Shown here piece after piece: positions 52,829 through 64,000 of a DNA stretch of 64,000 bases (position 1 is its first letter; each line of letters starts with the position of its first letter). The translations under genes were made by a program, and so were the position numbers. Origin of the DNA: Medicago truncatula (Eukaryota; Streptophyta; Magnoliopsida; Fabales; Fabaceae); assembly GCF_003473485.1 (NCBI RefSeq), contig NC_053043.1, positions 28,992,576-29,056,575 of the forward strand. The letters run 5' to 3'. The notes under the pieces were generated by a model. That model ran no database searches and was not told the DNA's origin. It saw only the letters and a program-made list of their open reading frames with translations.

Positions 52829-53227
52829 TTTACATATATCACATAAAAGCAACAACAAACAAAACATGAAATATATTCAAAATGCATGATAAGATAAAAT
52901 ATTATTGTAGAAAACTTAATAACAATAAACTCTAACATAATAATCACGCTATAAGAAAAATAGTCAATTTTAAACCAAAAAAAAAAAATTTGAATTTTAT
53001 ATACATCAAAATATTCATGCGACAAATGATTCACATATACCAAATGATCCTTTAAAGTAAAATAAATAATAACTCTAAAGTTAATTATTTCCTAAATAAG
53101 GAAACACACTTTATATGTTTATAAATAAACGAACAAAACTAGAATTATTATTTTCCAAAATTAAAGAATTTAATCCTTACTTTATGTACTACCAAAATTA
53201 GTTCAAAATATATTTTGAGATGTGGTA

Positions 53228-54346
53228 TTAAACACTATTGGAAAGAGATAACAAAATTCCACAAATGATATATGATGACCAAATATATATCAAGAATTGC
53301 CTAGACCCGATGTTAGTGGGGGAAATTAAGATTTTATTCTCTAATGTCTCTTTACAAGATTCTAGACCCGATGTTTGGCTATGGCGAATGAATGTTGGAG
53401 ATGGTTATACTCTTTGTGGTGTGTATCACAGGCTCATGAGGCAGGACATGCATGTTCATGATGATTTCTCGGACGTGGTTTGGCATTAAAGCGTTCCTCT
53501 GAAGGTCTCTATTTGTGTGTGGCGACTATTACGAAATAGGAGGCCAACAAAGTAGAGCTGTCAAAAGGGGTGGCCCGGCCCGTTTAGGGCCGGCCCTAAT
53601 GGGCTTCGGGCTTTATCGGGTCGGGCCAAAAAGCCCGGTTGAAAAATGGGCTTCGGGCTTTATCGGGTCGGGCCAAAAAGCCCGGTTGAAAAATGGGCTT
53701 GAAATATACTACATGAGCCCGGCCCTACACGGGCCGGCCCGTATTAAAAATTATATATATTTTTTTAAAAAAAAAGTACTATAAAATACTCCTATAATTT
53801 TTTTTTATAAATAATTTTTTTAATATGTTTAAATAATGCCTAGAACAAAAATAAATTGTAAACATTTTCGTATAAACGTCGTAAACAAAAACGGCGAGGA
53901 AAACAATTTTAAATAAATAAGATACGTTATGGTTATAGATATGTATATATTCGATCTTTCAAATTATAAATAACAAAATGAGTAAATATAATTTTATATT
54001 AAATGTATATTTGCATTAATTCATTGAATTTTCACTTTTATTTATTACTTTGATAATCAACTAAGATAAGAATTATTTGAAAAATATATATAATTTATAG
54101 GATTTTTTTTGTTATGCGGGCTAGCGGGCTACCCTCGGTCCGTTCGGGCTAGCCCTAACGGGTAGCGGGCTTTTTAGGGCCGGACTAAAAATCCCTATTA
54201 AAATTCGGGCTCAATATTTAAGGCCCAAGCCCTATAATTAATCGGGCTAAACGGGTCGGGCCCTATTGGGCCCGGCCCGTTTTGACAGCTCTACAACAAA
54301 GGATAATTTAAGGTGTCGTGGAATTATTTCATTGGACTCCCAACTG
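53228..54346 (+). pseudogene. LINE zf-RVT fragment split by a hAT element
   Basis: The frame reads DVWLWRMNVGDGYTLCGVYH, then SVPLKVSICVWRLLRNRRPT up to 53552, and resumes at 54302 with DNLRCRGIISLDSQ before the Tekay-like LTR cuts it at 54347. With the insertion removed, the zinc-binding region of a LINE is continuous (compare 2197-2883). One TAA replaces a codon at 53487-53489. Confidence 0.82.
53553..54293. mobile_element. Non-autonomous hAT element
   Basis: Perfect 14-bp inverted ends TAGAGCTGTCAAAA and a perfect 8-bp target duplication CAACAAAG (53545-53552, 54294-54301), both diagnostic of the hAT superfamily. Subterminal regions are full of GGGCCGGGCC and GGGCTTCGGGC words; a 58-bp unit is tandemly repeated at about 53595-53710. 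It is 741 bp without transposase. Confidence 0.93.
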
Positions 54347-55051
54347 TGTAACGCCCTAGTCATTATTTTATTTATTTTGGATTTATTTAGAGTCTTTTAT
54401 GTGATTTTAAATAATATTTGTGATTTATGTGGTGTGTATTATTTTATTATATAGTTTATTTTAATAATAATTAGAATAAATGGAAATTATTATTATTTTG
54501 GAATTTGGGGAGTTAATTAGGATTTAATAGAATTAAGGGGAGTTTAATGAATTAAAGGGAAGTTACAATTGGGGAGTTAAGAAAAGGAAAAGTCATAAAA
54601 CGTTTTTACGTGAAAGCAGTCAGTTTTGGGAGAAAAGGGAGAGAAGAGCAAGTAGAAGCAAGATAATCGATTGTTTTGCATTTCTTTCTGCAAAACTAAG
54701 GTAAGGGTGAGGTTTGCTTCAGTAGTATAGATATTGAATTCTGATTTTGATTTTAACAGGTTTACGTGGGAATTGGGAATTTTGGGGTTTATGTTGAATT
54801 ATGGGTTTGTGAGTGAATTGAGTGTAGAGATTGATGTTTTGGGGTTAGAAATGGGTTCTGAGTGTGAACATCATTTCATTTCATATCTGTAAACTAATTT
54901 GGGGAGTGAATTTGAGGAAAATGAGATTTTTGGAAAAAACCTGCATTCTGCCCGTACAGAAGTTCATCGCTCGCCTCGCGAGTAGCCTGTGCTCGCCTTA
55001 GCGAGTGAGCAACTTCATAACTCGCCCAGCGAGCAAACCAACTCGCCATGG
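54347..55051 (+). mobile_element. 5' part of a Tekay-like LTR, cut by an Athila-like element
   Basis: Starts TGTAACGCCCTAGTCATTAT and has the family layout: GTTTTGGGAGAAAAG, GGTAAGGGTGAGG, then GCGAG boxes at 54966-55050. It stops at CTCGCCATGG, where the Athila-like LTR begins. Its remainder should lie beyond the right edge. Confidence 0.82.
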
Positions 55052-56270
55052 TGATGAGTCATTTATTGCTTATTTTTATATGCTTTTTAGTTTAGTTTTA
55101 ATTAGATTTTATTTTATTTTATATTAGTATTATTTCCTTTTTAGAATAGTTTACTACAAATTGCATTTTATTTTATTTCAGGAATGAATATTGGATGGAT
55201 TGAGTCTTGGAGCAAAAGAAAGGGACTTGGAGCTGATTGAATGCGAAAATACGAAGATTGAGAGACAAAAATATGTCTCCCCAAAGTCAGAAGCTTGGCA
55301 CGGCCCGTGCTAGCATTGGCACGGCCGTGCCACCCTCCAGAGTTACTTTTGCTGCTTTTGCTTAGATTTTAAGCTACTCTATTTTTAGCCCGAATGCAAT
55401 TTTGCTTAGATTTTAAGTCGAATGTATGCTATAAATAGAGTAGTCATCCATCACAAATATTCATCTTTACTTGGAATTCAATAAGTGACAATTGCTTTTC
55501 TAATTAAAGTTCTTTTCTTTTCCTTTATTTTCTTGTCATTTACCTTTATGCTTTCTCTCTTCTCCCCCATGTCTACGATGAACATGAGTGAGTAGACTTC
55601 TCCTTGTCTTGGGATTGTTGGATAAGTCTAAATGACATAATCCTAGTCAAGCCAAGCTTTAAGCCTCAATCTTATGTAACCCTAATTTCTTATCTAAATT
55701 CACCGCTTTAACATGGATCAACCATTATCAAACTGTGGAAACGAAAGTGGTGGGTTTGATAATTGTTTATCCATTATTCCAAATATCAATTCATAAAACG
55801 AAAGTGGAGCTTTGATATTCGAACAAGTGAATTTAGACAAGGATTGCAAAGGCAGCGAAATAGTCTTTGCAATCTTTGAGACATATAGTTTCGATCTTCA
55901 AGGGGAACCAATAATAATCATGTCAGCGAAATAGGCTTGGTTGTTAGAGGAACCAAAATCTAATAGTAATCAAGTCAGCGAAATAGGCTTGATTGCTAGA
56001 GGAACATAAGAGAAACTGTCTTGAGAAATTAGGTCTAACATAGAGTTATAAGCTTTTAGTTTGGTTTGTGAAGGACTTGTCATTTAGATGAACCAACAAT
56101 CCCAAGGCTCCTTTTATTATTATCTTTCAAACGCTTGAAAACCCCAACTTACAATTCTTTTCTCCTCTAATCATTTTCAAAGGTTAATTGAATTAAACTA
56201 CTCCCTGTCGGAACGATACTCTTTTCATACTACTTCGGTAAAACCGTGCACTTGCGGTTTTATCTCATCA
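55052..56270 (+). mobile_element. 5' LTR of an Athila-like Ty3/gypsy element
   Basis: Runs from TGATGAGTCATTTATTGC to CTTGCGGTTTTATCTCATCA (1,219 bp) and is followed by the primer-binding site. It matches the interrupted solo LTR at 46944-50513 in reverse orientation. Confidence 0.88.
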
Positions 56271-56276
56271 AGTTTT

Positions 56277-56294
56277 TGGCGCCGCTGCCGGGGA
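56277..56294 (+). other. Primer-binding site (tRNA-Asp type)
   Basis: TGGCGCCGCTGCCGGGGA, six bases after the LTR end, closely complementary to the 3' end of plant tRNA-Asp; the usual arrangement in Athila-type elements. Confidence 0.85.
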
Positions 56295-56393
56295 GTAAAC
56301 TAATTTAATTAACTCTTTCTTTGTGATTAGAACTCCTTCTTCTTCCTCTTTTCTCTTTGTGTTACCACTAACTTCTTGGGTTCTCGATTTCTT

Positions 56394-57452
56394 ATGCGAA
56401 GAAGTAAAAGTCTCGGAGAATTTATTCCTGAGATCGAAAGATATTTGCATAAGAAAAAGAGAGAGGCACAAAATAATACTGCTATGGCTGAACGCATTCT
56501 CAAAGAGTATGCTACTCCTTCAACGGAAGAGCCACAAGCTATTATCGTGTACCCAACGGTTGAGGGTAACAACTTCGAGATCAAGCCTGCACTACTTAAT
56601 TTGGTGCAGCAAAATCAGTTTTCTGGATCACCCATTGAGGATCCAAATCTCCATATTTCTTCCTTCCTTAGACTAAGTGGCACTATAAAAGAGAACCAAG
56701 AAGCCGTAAGACTTCATCTCTTTCCCTTTTCCTTAAGGGATAGAGCTAGTGCTTGGTTCCATTCCGTTGAAGTCGGTTCCATCACTTCATGGGATCAAAT
56801 GAGGCGAGCATTCCTTGCCCGATTCTTTCCCCCTTCTAAAACCGCCAAACTAAGAGACCAAATCACGCGGTTCAACCAAAAAGATGGGGAGTCTCTCTAT
56901 GATGTGTGGGAGCGTTTCAAGGAAATGCTTAGACTTTTTCCCCACCATGGTTTGGAAAAGTGGCTCATAGTCCACACTTTTTATAATGGCCTAACATATA
57001 CCACTAAGATGTCTGTTGATGCAGCTGCAGGTGGAGCACTAATGAACAAGAATTATACGGAGGCTTACGCATTGATTGAAGATATGGCTAAGAATCATTA
57101 CCAATGGACCAACGAAAGAGCCATCACCGCCTCTACACCCTCCAAAAAGGAGGCAGGTATATACGAGGTCTCTGATTATGATCACCTTGCTGCTAAGGTC
57201 GATGCATTAACTCAAAAATTTGAAAAACTTAATGTTAATGCTGTCACACCTTCTCCTACATCTCCTCCTTGTGAAATCTGTGGTATATTTGGTCATATTG
57301 GTGGTGATTGTCAGTTAGGCAGTGCTACTAACAGTATTGAGCAATTAAACTATGCTCAATACAACCAAGGAACGAGGCCAAATCAAAACTTTTATAAAAA
57401 CCCTCAAGGTTCCTATGGGCAAGTAGCACCACCTGGCTATACAAACAACTAG
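56394..57452 (+). CDS. Athila-like Gag
   Basis: Opens at ATG 56394 (MRRSKSLGEFIPEIERYL) and continues for about 352 residues. It has the retrotransposon Gag domain (AWFHSVEVGSITSWDQMRRA, FLARFFPPSKTAKLRDQI, GESLYDVWERFKEMLRLFPH, FYNGLTYTTKMSVDAAAGGA) and a CCHC knuckle CEICGIFGHIGGDC near residue 295. Gag forms the virus-like particle of the element. A TAG at 57450-57452 interrupts the frame; the following in-frame codons (RVAQKSSLKILLENCMMN) continue the same protein, so this copy is probably defective. Confidence 0.88.
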   Translation: MRRSKSLGEFIPEIERYLHKKKREAQNNTAMAERILKEYATPSTEEPQAIIVYPTVEGNNFEIKPALLNLVQQNQFSGSPIEDPNLHISSFLRLSGTIKENQEAVRLHLFPFSLRDRASAWFHSVEVGSITSWDQMRRAFLARFFPPSKTAKLRDQITRFNQKDGESLYDVWERFKEMLRLFPHHGLEKWLIVHTFYNGLTYTTKMSVDAAAGGALMNKNYTEAYALIEDMAKNHYQWTNERAITASTPSKKEAGIYEVSDYDHLAAKVDALTQKFEKLNVNAVTPSPTSPPCEICGIFGHIGGDCQLGSATNSIEQLNYAQYNQGTRPNQNFYKNPQGSYGQVAPPGYTNN

Positions 57453-58308
57453 AGGGTGGCTCAGAAGTCTAGTTTGAAAATTCTGTTGGAAAATTGCATG
57501 ATGAATCAAAATAAACAACTTCAAGAACTGAAAAACCAAACGGGATTTCTGAAACAAACCCCAAAGCTCATGTCAATGCCATTTCTTGTGGGGGTAGTAA
57601 GCTGGAAGAGACAATTGCTAAAGCCAAAAGAATTAAGGGAGAGAGTGTTAGGCTTTTTGGTAAGAAAGGTGTGATAGAAAGTGAGAAACCGCTTGATAAG
57701 AACAAAGCCCTTAACCCATCAAGGCTTACTAAGCTTAACTTGGAGGCTCAATTCGATAAGTTCGTCAACACCCTTAAGAAAATCTGCATGAAGATTCCGC
57801 TTGCGGAAGCTTTGTCTCGAATGCCTCTATATGCCAAGTTTATAAAAGAAATTTTTTCAAAGAAAAAGGCTATAGATCACAAAGAGACAATAGCTTTAAC
57901 TAGGGAAAGTAGTGCAATCATCAAGAAGCAACCCCAAAAGCTTAGAGATCCAGGTAGTTTTGCCATCCCTTGTATGATAGGGAAAGAAACCGTTGACAAA
58001 GCCTTGTGCGACTTAGGAGCCATTGTTAGTTTGTTGCCTCTACCCCTCTTTAAAAAGATGGGAATAGGAGAGTTGAAACCTACCGAGATGACATTAAAGT
58101 TAGCCGATCGTTCTGTTATCCCCATAGTTGGATATGTTGAAGACATCCCCGTTAAGATAGAAGGGATATACATCCCGACTGACTTTGTGGTTGTTGACAT
58201 CGAGGAAGACCATGATTGCCCTATGATTCTAGGAAGACCCTTCCTCGCCACTGCGGGTGCTATAGTTGATGTTAAGAGTGGTAGGATAGTTTTTCAAGTG
58301 AGTGATGA
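57453..58308 (+). pseudogene. Athila-like Gag/protease region, frameshifted and truncated
   Basis: After the TAG the frame continues to about 57545. There a single missing base shifts the match to the next frame (ETNPKAHVNAIS, then KKGVIESEKP), which stays open to the junction. It contains the aspartic-protease core around CDLGAIVSLLPLPLFKKM and the conserved DCPMILGRPFLATAGA. The reverse transcriptase, RNase H and integrase that should follow are missing, because a Tekay-like element is inserted at 58309. The remaining part probably lies beyond the right edge of the window. Confidence 0.85.
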
Positions 58309-60306
58309 TGCAACACCCCGTTTTCCCAATATACAAATTTCTTAAACAATTATCAGAGTAAAAACCATAAACGGGATATCACATAGAAACGTAATCCAAA
58401 ACAGTTAAATAATGATTTAACCTTCACAAATATCTTTAACATAGCAGCGGAAAATCATAAACATAAAACATAAACGTTTTCGGCACGCAGGCCCAATAAG
58501 TATCTCAAAAGAGTTTATCAAAACATAAGCAGTTCACGTAAAAGAATGAAGCATGTTATAGCATAAAACCCCATCCCGTTACGTATCAGAGCGACCTAGA
58601 CGACACAGTGAAGGCAAGGCCAACTCACGAAGCAACTGCACACTAAGCACGATCACCTGCAAGTTACCCATACGAAGGGCAACATTTTCAAGCAGAAGGG
58701 GTGAGATTTCATAATAAAATAACATTAATCAATGTAATTGCGAATCATAAATTAACATCAATCATTCCATTATTAACTTTGCATAAATGCTAAACAGTTA
58801 TCACGTAATCATATATCCAATCATTATAAACAACATAACATATTCAAATAACACTTATCACATAATCACATATCCATTCATTATCAACAAGGCATCTTAA
58901 TCATGACAATGTGACAATGCTCCTAGACTCCTTATATGCATGTGGTACCAATCGTCATCATAATCATCGTAATCATGTGCATTCAATAACTTGATGCAAA
59001 ACGTCATCATTTTCATTATATTCATATATAAACATTGCTTACTCAGTTAAATAACAGCAGCAGCATAGTCAAGTCGCATAACAGCAAGGAGATATCAATA
59101 TATCAACAACAATTTACTAGAATCATAATCATTTCAATTATATCTTACATATTGCATAATACCTTAATCATGCTCAAATAATATCAACTTAACTCAATAG
59201 CTTTACAGACTGCATTAAACGTTATCATAAGGTTTCATTACCAATTAGGGGTTCACTCTGGACCAAAAAGTGCGACACAGATCGCACAAACACAAAATCA
59301 AGTTCATCCTGGTTGTACTCGCGAGGCGAGAGTACTTACTCGCCATGGCGAGAACCACTCAACTCACAAACTAAGCTTGTTCTGGGTTCCCTCTGATCCT
59401 ACATTCATTCCTAATCAATACTAGGTAAGTTCAGGTACTCAAAGGCATACAAGATTCAACTAAAAAGGTCGAAACACGAAATATGACATGCACTCTGCCT
59501 AAGCTCGCGAGGCGAGGAAGGTTGGCGAGTTGAACCAAACAACTCGCGAGGCGAAGGAAAGGGGCTCGCGTGGCGAGCGATGAAGTTCATCACTCGCGAG
59601 GCGAGGATCATCACTCGCCGTGGCGAGCGATGAACAGAAGCACGGGCAGACTAGGGTTTTTCTCAAAAATCCCTCACACAACATGGTTCAAAGCCTAATT
59701 TTGATTCCAGAATTCATCCTAAACATGTTCTAAGGTTATAGGACGGTTCTTACATCAATCTAAACAAGTTTTACCGTTTGATCATCAATTTTTAGGGCTT
59801 TGACCTAATTCCAAAACTTCTCTAAATCAATCCTAACTTGGTCAACTAATCATCAGAATTACAGTAATTAACATTATTGAATTATTAGTCTCACCCTTAC
59901 CTGGTTATGAAGAAATCGCAGCTCTCTCTATGCTCTTCTCCCTTCTAAGCTTTTTCTCCCTTTTCCAAAAGTTTTCACGTACAATGAGTTTCTAAAATAT
60001 TAGGTCTTCTCCTATTTATACCTCTTTCTAATAACTTATCTTATCTCACTTTCTCCCCCAAAACTATCTAAAATATCAAAACAGCCCTCAACTAAATATT
60101 TTTCAAATCTTTATTTTATTTAACAATAAAATAAATTCTCTAATCTTATCAATTCCTCCAAAACTCATAACCTAACACGTCATCAATCAAATCACCAAAA
60201 TCACCACAATTTATCAAAACATATCAAAATCATACATATATTATATAAATATAATATAATCACCTAAACTCGATTAAATAACGATTAAACGAAAGTGGGC
60301 GTTACA
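58309..60306 (-). mobile_element. 3' LTR of a Tekay-like chromovirus
   Basis: On the minus strand it starts TGTAACGCCCACTTTCG (60306) and ends GGGAAAACGGGGTGTTGCA (58309), 1,998 bp. It follows a polypurine tract at 60307-60320. It has GCGAG boxes at 59318-59352 and 59500-59630 but not the minisatellite found in the other LTRs of this group. The conserved blocks GTATGGGTAACTTGCAG and CTCTGATACGTAACGGGATG place it in the same family or a close relative. Confidence 0.88.
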
Positions 60307-60320
60307 ACTCTCCCCCACTT
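60307..60320 (-). other. Polypurine tract of the chromovirus
   Basis: AAGTGGGGGAGAGT on the minus strand, immediately before the 3' LTR; the priming site for plus-strand DNA synthesis. Confidence 0.85.
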
Positions 60321-60348
60321 AAAGGATTTTCGTCCTCGAAAATTTACC

Positions 60349-63300
60349 TCAAGCAAACAACTCTGGATAAGACTCCAGCATCTTACTCTCAAGCTCCCAC
60401 GTCAAGCTTTCACCAGTCGCTCCCGACCAAACGACTCTCACGAGAGGTATCTCCTTGCCTCTCAACGTCTTCACTTTACGATCATCAATCCTTACCGGTA
60501 AAGTCTCTACCGTAAGGTTGTCTCTAACTTGCACATCGTCGCTTTGGATTACATGAGATGGATCCGGAACATACTTTCGAAGTTGCGACACATGGAAAAC
60601 GTTGTGCAAATTCGCAAGATGCGGCGGTAAACCCACTCGGTAAGCCACCGTTCCAACTCTTTCCAATATCTGATACGGACCAATGAACTTCGGGGTCAAT
60701 TTCTTTGACTTCAAAGCACGTCCTACACCAGTCATAGGAGTGACTCTCAAAAACACGTGGTCTCCTTCTTGGAATTCAAGATCTTTTCTACGCTTATCAT
60801 GATAACTCTTTTGTCGACTCTGCGACGCCTTCATTTTCTCTTGGATCATCTGAACTTTCTCAGTAGTTTGCTGAACAATCTCTGGTCCTAAGACCACTCT
60901 TTCTCCTGATTCAAACCAACACAACGGAGTTCTGCATCTCCGACCATACAAAGCTTCGAACGGTGCCATTCCAATACTAGAATGATAACTATTATTATAT
61001 GTGAACTCGATCAATGGAAGATGACTATCCCAAGTTCCTCCTTGCTCAAGAACACAAATTCTCAACAAATCCTCTAGCGACTGAATTGTCCTCTCCGACT
61101 GACCATCTGTCTGTGGATGATACGCCGAACTCAATCTCAACTTCGAACCCAAGGCCTCTTGCAAACTTTTCCAAAATCTAGAAGTAAATCTTGGATCTCT
61201 ATCTGATACAATGCTCGAAGGAACACCATGCAACTTCACAATCTCTTTGATGTAAATCTCTGCCAACTGGGCAACAGGGAAACTAATATTAATAGGTAGG
61301 AAATGAGCTGACTCCGTCAACCTATCAACAATAACCCAAATTGCGTCGTTCCCTCTAGGAGTATTTGGCAAACTCGTCACAAAATCCATGGATATACTAT
61401 CCCATTTCCATTCTGGCACGTCTAAAGGTACCATCATCCCAGCGGGTTTCTGATGCTCGACTTTCGACTTCTGACAAACTAAACAGGAATACACAAACTG
61501 TGCCACATCTCGTTTCAAACCAGACCACCAGAAAATCTTCTTTAGATCATGATACATCTTCGTAGCTCCCGGATGAATACTCAAGCTACTTCTATGACTC
61601 TCTTCAAGAATCATCTTCTTAATCTCTTCATTGTCTGGGATACAAATTCTTCCTCGGAATCTCAACACACCTTGATCATCGATTTTAAAATCACTGTCTT
61701 CAGTCTGATCTCTAGCAATCAACAAGTCCACAAACTTTACATCAACTTTCTGTGCTTCCTTGATACCTTTCAGAAATTCACTATCAATCTTCAGCATACC
61801 CAGTTTCACACTCTGAGGTGACCATTCGCAAACCAAACTCATATCTCTAAACTGTTCAAGCAATTCGAACTCTCTGACCATCATGGCGGACATATGCAAT
61901 GTCTTCCTACTCAAGGCATCTGCAACAACATTAGCTTTACCTGGATGATAATTCAAACCAAAGTCATAATCCTTCAACAATTCGAGCCATCTTCGCTGTC
62001 TCATATTCAATTCCTTCTGATCGAACAAATACTTCAAACTCTTGTGATCACTAAACACCTCAAACCTCGAACCATACAAATAATGTCTCCAGATCTTCAA
62101 TACAAAGACTACAGCCGCCAACTCGAGGTCATGCGTAGGATAATTCTTCTCATGAACTCTCAACTGTCTTGAAGCATAAGCTACCACTTTACCTTCTTGC
62201 ATAAGTACGCCTCCTAAACCCAACTTGGACGCATCACAATATACCACAAAAGGTTCATCTGACTTCGGCAAAATTAACACTGGAGCAGTTGTCAAACGCT
62301 TCTTCAATTCACCGAAACTTTTCTCACAATGGACGTCCCACACAAAAGTTTTACCTTTACAAGTCAATTGCGTTAGCGGAAGAGCTAACTTAGAAAACCC
62401 TTCAATAAACCTTCTATAGTAACCAGCTAAACCCAAGAAACTTCTAATCTCAGTAACTGACTTAGGAGTCTCCCACTGTGATACCGCTTCAACTTTAGAC
62501 GGATCCACTGCAATACCATCACCAGAAATAACATGGCCTAGAAAACTCACTTCTTTCAACCAGAATTCACACTTAGACAATTTAGCATAAAGCTTCTTCT
62601 CTTTCAACACTTGCAAAACAATCTTCAGATGCTCGGCATGTTCTTCTTCAGTCTTGGAGTAGATCAAAATATCGTCGATAAACACAACTACGAACCGATC
62701 CAAAAATGCATGGAAGATGCGATTCATATACTCCATAAACACTCCAGGTGCATTGGTCACACCGAAAGGCATAACTTTATATTCATAGTGACCATAACGC
62801 GTTCTGAAAGCCGTCTTCTGCATATCTTCGTCTTTTACTTTAATCTGGTGATAGCCTGATCTCAAATCAATCTTGCTGAAAACTCGTGCACCCACTAGCT
62901 GATCCATCAAATCATCAATTCTCGGAAGTGGATACCTATTCTTGATAGTTACCTTGTTCAACTGCCGATAATCAATACACAACCGCATACTACCATCTTT
63001 CTTCTTTACTAGCAAAACCGGCGCTCCCCAAGGTGAAACACTTGGTCTAACAAACTTCTTCTCAAGCAAGTCTTCTAACTGTTTCTTCAACTCAGATAAC
63101 TCAGAAGCAGACATACGATAAGGTGCCATCGAGACCGGCTTCGTTCCAGGAACAAGATCAATAGAAAACTCAACTTCTCTCTCTGGAGGCACATCAGGAA
63201 TCTCATCTGGAAAAACTTCAGGAAATTCACACACCACCGGTAACCTGTCAATCACTGCTTGATTCTCAATAGATAAAGTAGCCATCAACGAAAACATCAA

Positions 63301-64000
63301 GATACCGTCGCGTTCCAGTTGCTTCAGCTGCTTAGTAGATAAAAACTCTGCACCACTTTCCTCTTCGACGGAAGAGAAATGCACTGACTTGCTAAAACAA
63401 TTAATAAGAACGTGGTTGTACTCTAACCAGTTCATTCCCAAAATCACATCCATACCACTCAAAGGTAGACAAACTAAATCCATGTCAAAATCACGACCAA
63501 ACATAGACAAAGGACATTTCAAACATACGAGAGAAGTAGTCACCGAACCCTTAGCTGGAGTTTCGACAACCATCTCTCCATTCATATCAGACAAAACAAG
63601 ACCCAAAGCAGAAACACAATCGAAAGCAATAAAACAATGCGTAGCACCAGTATCAATAATAGCAACTAAAGGAGTATTATTAATATAGCAAGTACCTCTG
63701 ATCAAACGATCCTCATTCTCTGTCTGAGTCCCAGTCAAAGCAAAGACCCTACCAGTAGTCGGCGCCCTCTTAGGCTGAGTACACTGTGAACTAATGTGAC
63801 CCTCTCCATTGCAATTAAAGCAAACAATGTCTGTACGGTTGCAATCAGCTACAACATGACCCTTCTTACCACACCGGACACACTTCTTGATTTCCTCAGG
63901 GCAGACGTTGCTCTTGTGGCCTTTCTCACCACAATTGAAACACACAATCTCTGCAGCATCCTTCTTCTTAGGCCGCCTAACATCGACCATCTTCTGTTTC
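60349..64000 (-). CDS. Gag-Pol polyprotein of a Tekay-like Ty3/gypsy chromovirus (partial)
   Basis: One uninterrupted frame of more than 1,213 codons, open at the right edge, so the N-terminal part of Gag lies outside. In order: three CCHC knuckles ([42 protein letters not shown]); protease [11 protein letters not shown]; reverse transcriptase ([31 protein letters not shown]); RNase H ([34 protein letters not shown]); and integrase with the HHCC finger and D-D-E core ([34 protein letters not shown]). A C-terminal chromodomain-like end follows ([19 protein letters not shown]). All catalytic residues expected are seen and no stop or frameshift is present, so this copy may be young. It ends 43 bp before the LTR. 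Chromodomain integrases are thought to guide insertion to marked chromatin. Confidence 0.93.
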   Translation of the reverse strand, partial: KQKMVDVRRPKKKDAAEIVCFNCGEKGHKSNVCPEEIKKCVRCGKKGHVVADCNRTDIVCFNCNGEGHISSQCTQPKRAPTTGRVFALTGTQTENEDRLIRGTCYINNTPLVAIIDTGATHCFIAFDCVSALGLVLSDMNGEMVVETPAKGSVTTSLVCLKCPLSMFGRDFDMDLVCLPLSGMDVILGMNWLEYNHVLINCFSKSVHFSSVEEESGAEFLSTKQLKQLERDGILMFSLMATLSIENQAVIDRLPVVCEFPEVFPDEIPDVPPEREVEFSIDLVPGTKPVSMAPYRMSASELSELKKQLEDLLEKKFVRPSVSPWGAPVLLVKKKDGSMRLCIDYRQLNKVTIKNRYPLPRIDDLMDQLVGARVFSKIDLRSGYHQIKVKDEDMQKTAFRTRYGHYEYKVMPFGVTNAPGVFMEYMNRIFHAFLDRFVVVFIDDILIYSKTEEEHAEHLKIVLQVLKEKKLYAKLSKCEFWLKEVSFLGHVISGDGIAVDPSKVEAVSQWETPKSVTEIRSFLGLAGYYRRFIEGFSKLALPLTQLTCKGKTFVWDVHCEKSFGELKKRLTTAPVLILPKSDEPFVVYCDASKLGLGGVLMQEGKVVAYASRQLRVHEKNYPTHDLELAAVVFVLKIWRHYLYGSRFEVFSDHKSLKYLFDQKELNMRQRRWLELLKDYDFGLNYHPGKANVVADALSRKTLHMSAMMVREFELLEQFRDMSLVCEWSPQSVKLGMLKIDSEFLKGIKEAQKVDVKFVDLLIARDQTEDSDFKIDDQGVLRFRGRICIPDNEEIKKMILEESHRSSLSIHPGATKMYHDLKKIFWWSGLKRDVAQFVYSCLVCQKSKVEHQKPAGMMVPLDVPEWKWDSISMDFVTSLPNTPRGNDAIWVIVDRLTESAHFLPINISFPVAQLAEIYIKEIVKLHGVPSSIVSDRDPRFTSRFWKSLQEALGSKLRLSSAYHPQTDGQSERTIQSLEDLLRICVLEQGGTWDSHLPLIEFTYNNSYHSSIGMAPFEALYGRRCRTPLCWFESGERVVLGPEIVQQTTEKVQMIQEKMKASQSRQKSYHDKRRKDLEFQEGDHVFLRVTPMTGVGRALKSKKLTPKFIGPYQILERVGTVAYRVGLPPHLANLHNVFHVSQLRKYVPDPSHVIQSDDVQVRDNLTVETLPVRIDDRKVKTLRGKEIPLVRVVWSGATGESLTWELESKMLESYPELFA

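Noticed and set aside
56376..56393. Upstream extension of the Athila-like Gag start
   Set aside because: The first codon there is TTG; the first ATG is at 56394 and fits the usual MRR start of this Gag type.

Overview
This window looks like nuclear DNA of a dicot plant, most likely a temperate (IRLC) legume such as Medicago or a close relative. The reasons are AT-rich intergenic DNA with many (AT)n tracts, intron-containing plant genes, a tRNA-derived SINE of legume type, and chromovirus-like (Tekay-like), Athila-like and copia-like LTR retrotransposons. The genus is inferred from pattern recognition and was not tested.

Only three ordinary host genes are well supported: a three-finger RanBP2-type zinc-finger protein (4029-4794, +, 3 coding exons), a NUDIX hydrolase of the NUDT19 type (32555-38844, +, 6 exons) and a small intronless A20/AN1-type stress-associated protein (42555-42959, -). 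Almost everything else is transposon, and much of it can be unpacked because ends and target-site duplications (TSDs) are still readable.

Layout. 1-3.0 kb: short tandem repeats and a LINE 3' end. 3.4-5.05 kb: the RanBP2 gene. 5.9-7.1 kb: a Mutator-type MITE and a copia gag scrap. 7.4-11.6 kb: a minus-strand LINE whose reverse-transcriptase core is deleted, followed by a sequence-identical 1,584-bp tandem duplication. 11.4-28.4 kb: a PIF/Harbinger element with about 0.8-kb inverted ends, carrying a truncated Myb/SANT-like ORF1 and a decayed DDE transposase. A solo LTR of a Tekay-like element sits inside it, and a complete 10.85-kb Helitron sits inside that LTR. The Helitron has a 5' TC end, a 3' hairpin with CTAG, a Rep/helicase gene and an RPA-like gene. 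28.5-32.0 kb: several MITEs, a SINE with TSD and a LINE scrap. 32.5-38.9 kb: NUDT19, its introns loaded with insertions. 39.2-42.1 kb: a Helitron tail, a foldback element built of perfect 20-22-bp palindromes, and a small LTR with a tRNA-Met primer site. 42.5-44.6 kb: the A20/AN1 gene and two TIR elements. 44.6-46.9 kb: a decayed copia element. 46.9-50.5 kb: two nested solo LTRs, both with perfect 5-bp TSDs. 50.5-53.2 kb: tandem repeats. 53.2-64 kb: a nest in which a LINE is split by a hAT element and by a Tekay-like LTR, that LTR is split by an Athila-like element, and the Athila-like element is split by an apparently intact Tekay-like chromovirus that runs off the right edge.

The host genes show no operon-like or pathway relationship. 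The coherent story is the order of insertions. No clearly new cellular system was found. The least ordinary items are the Harbinger element with duplicated inverted ends, the Helitron with the same subterminal block downstream of both of its genes, the palindrome-box foldback element, and the variable palindromic repeat blocks inside the Tekay-like LTRs.
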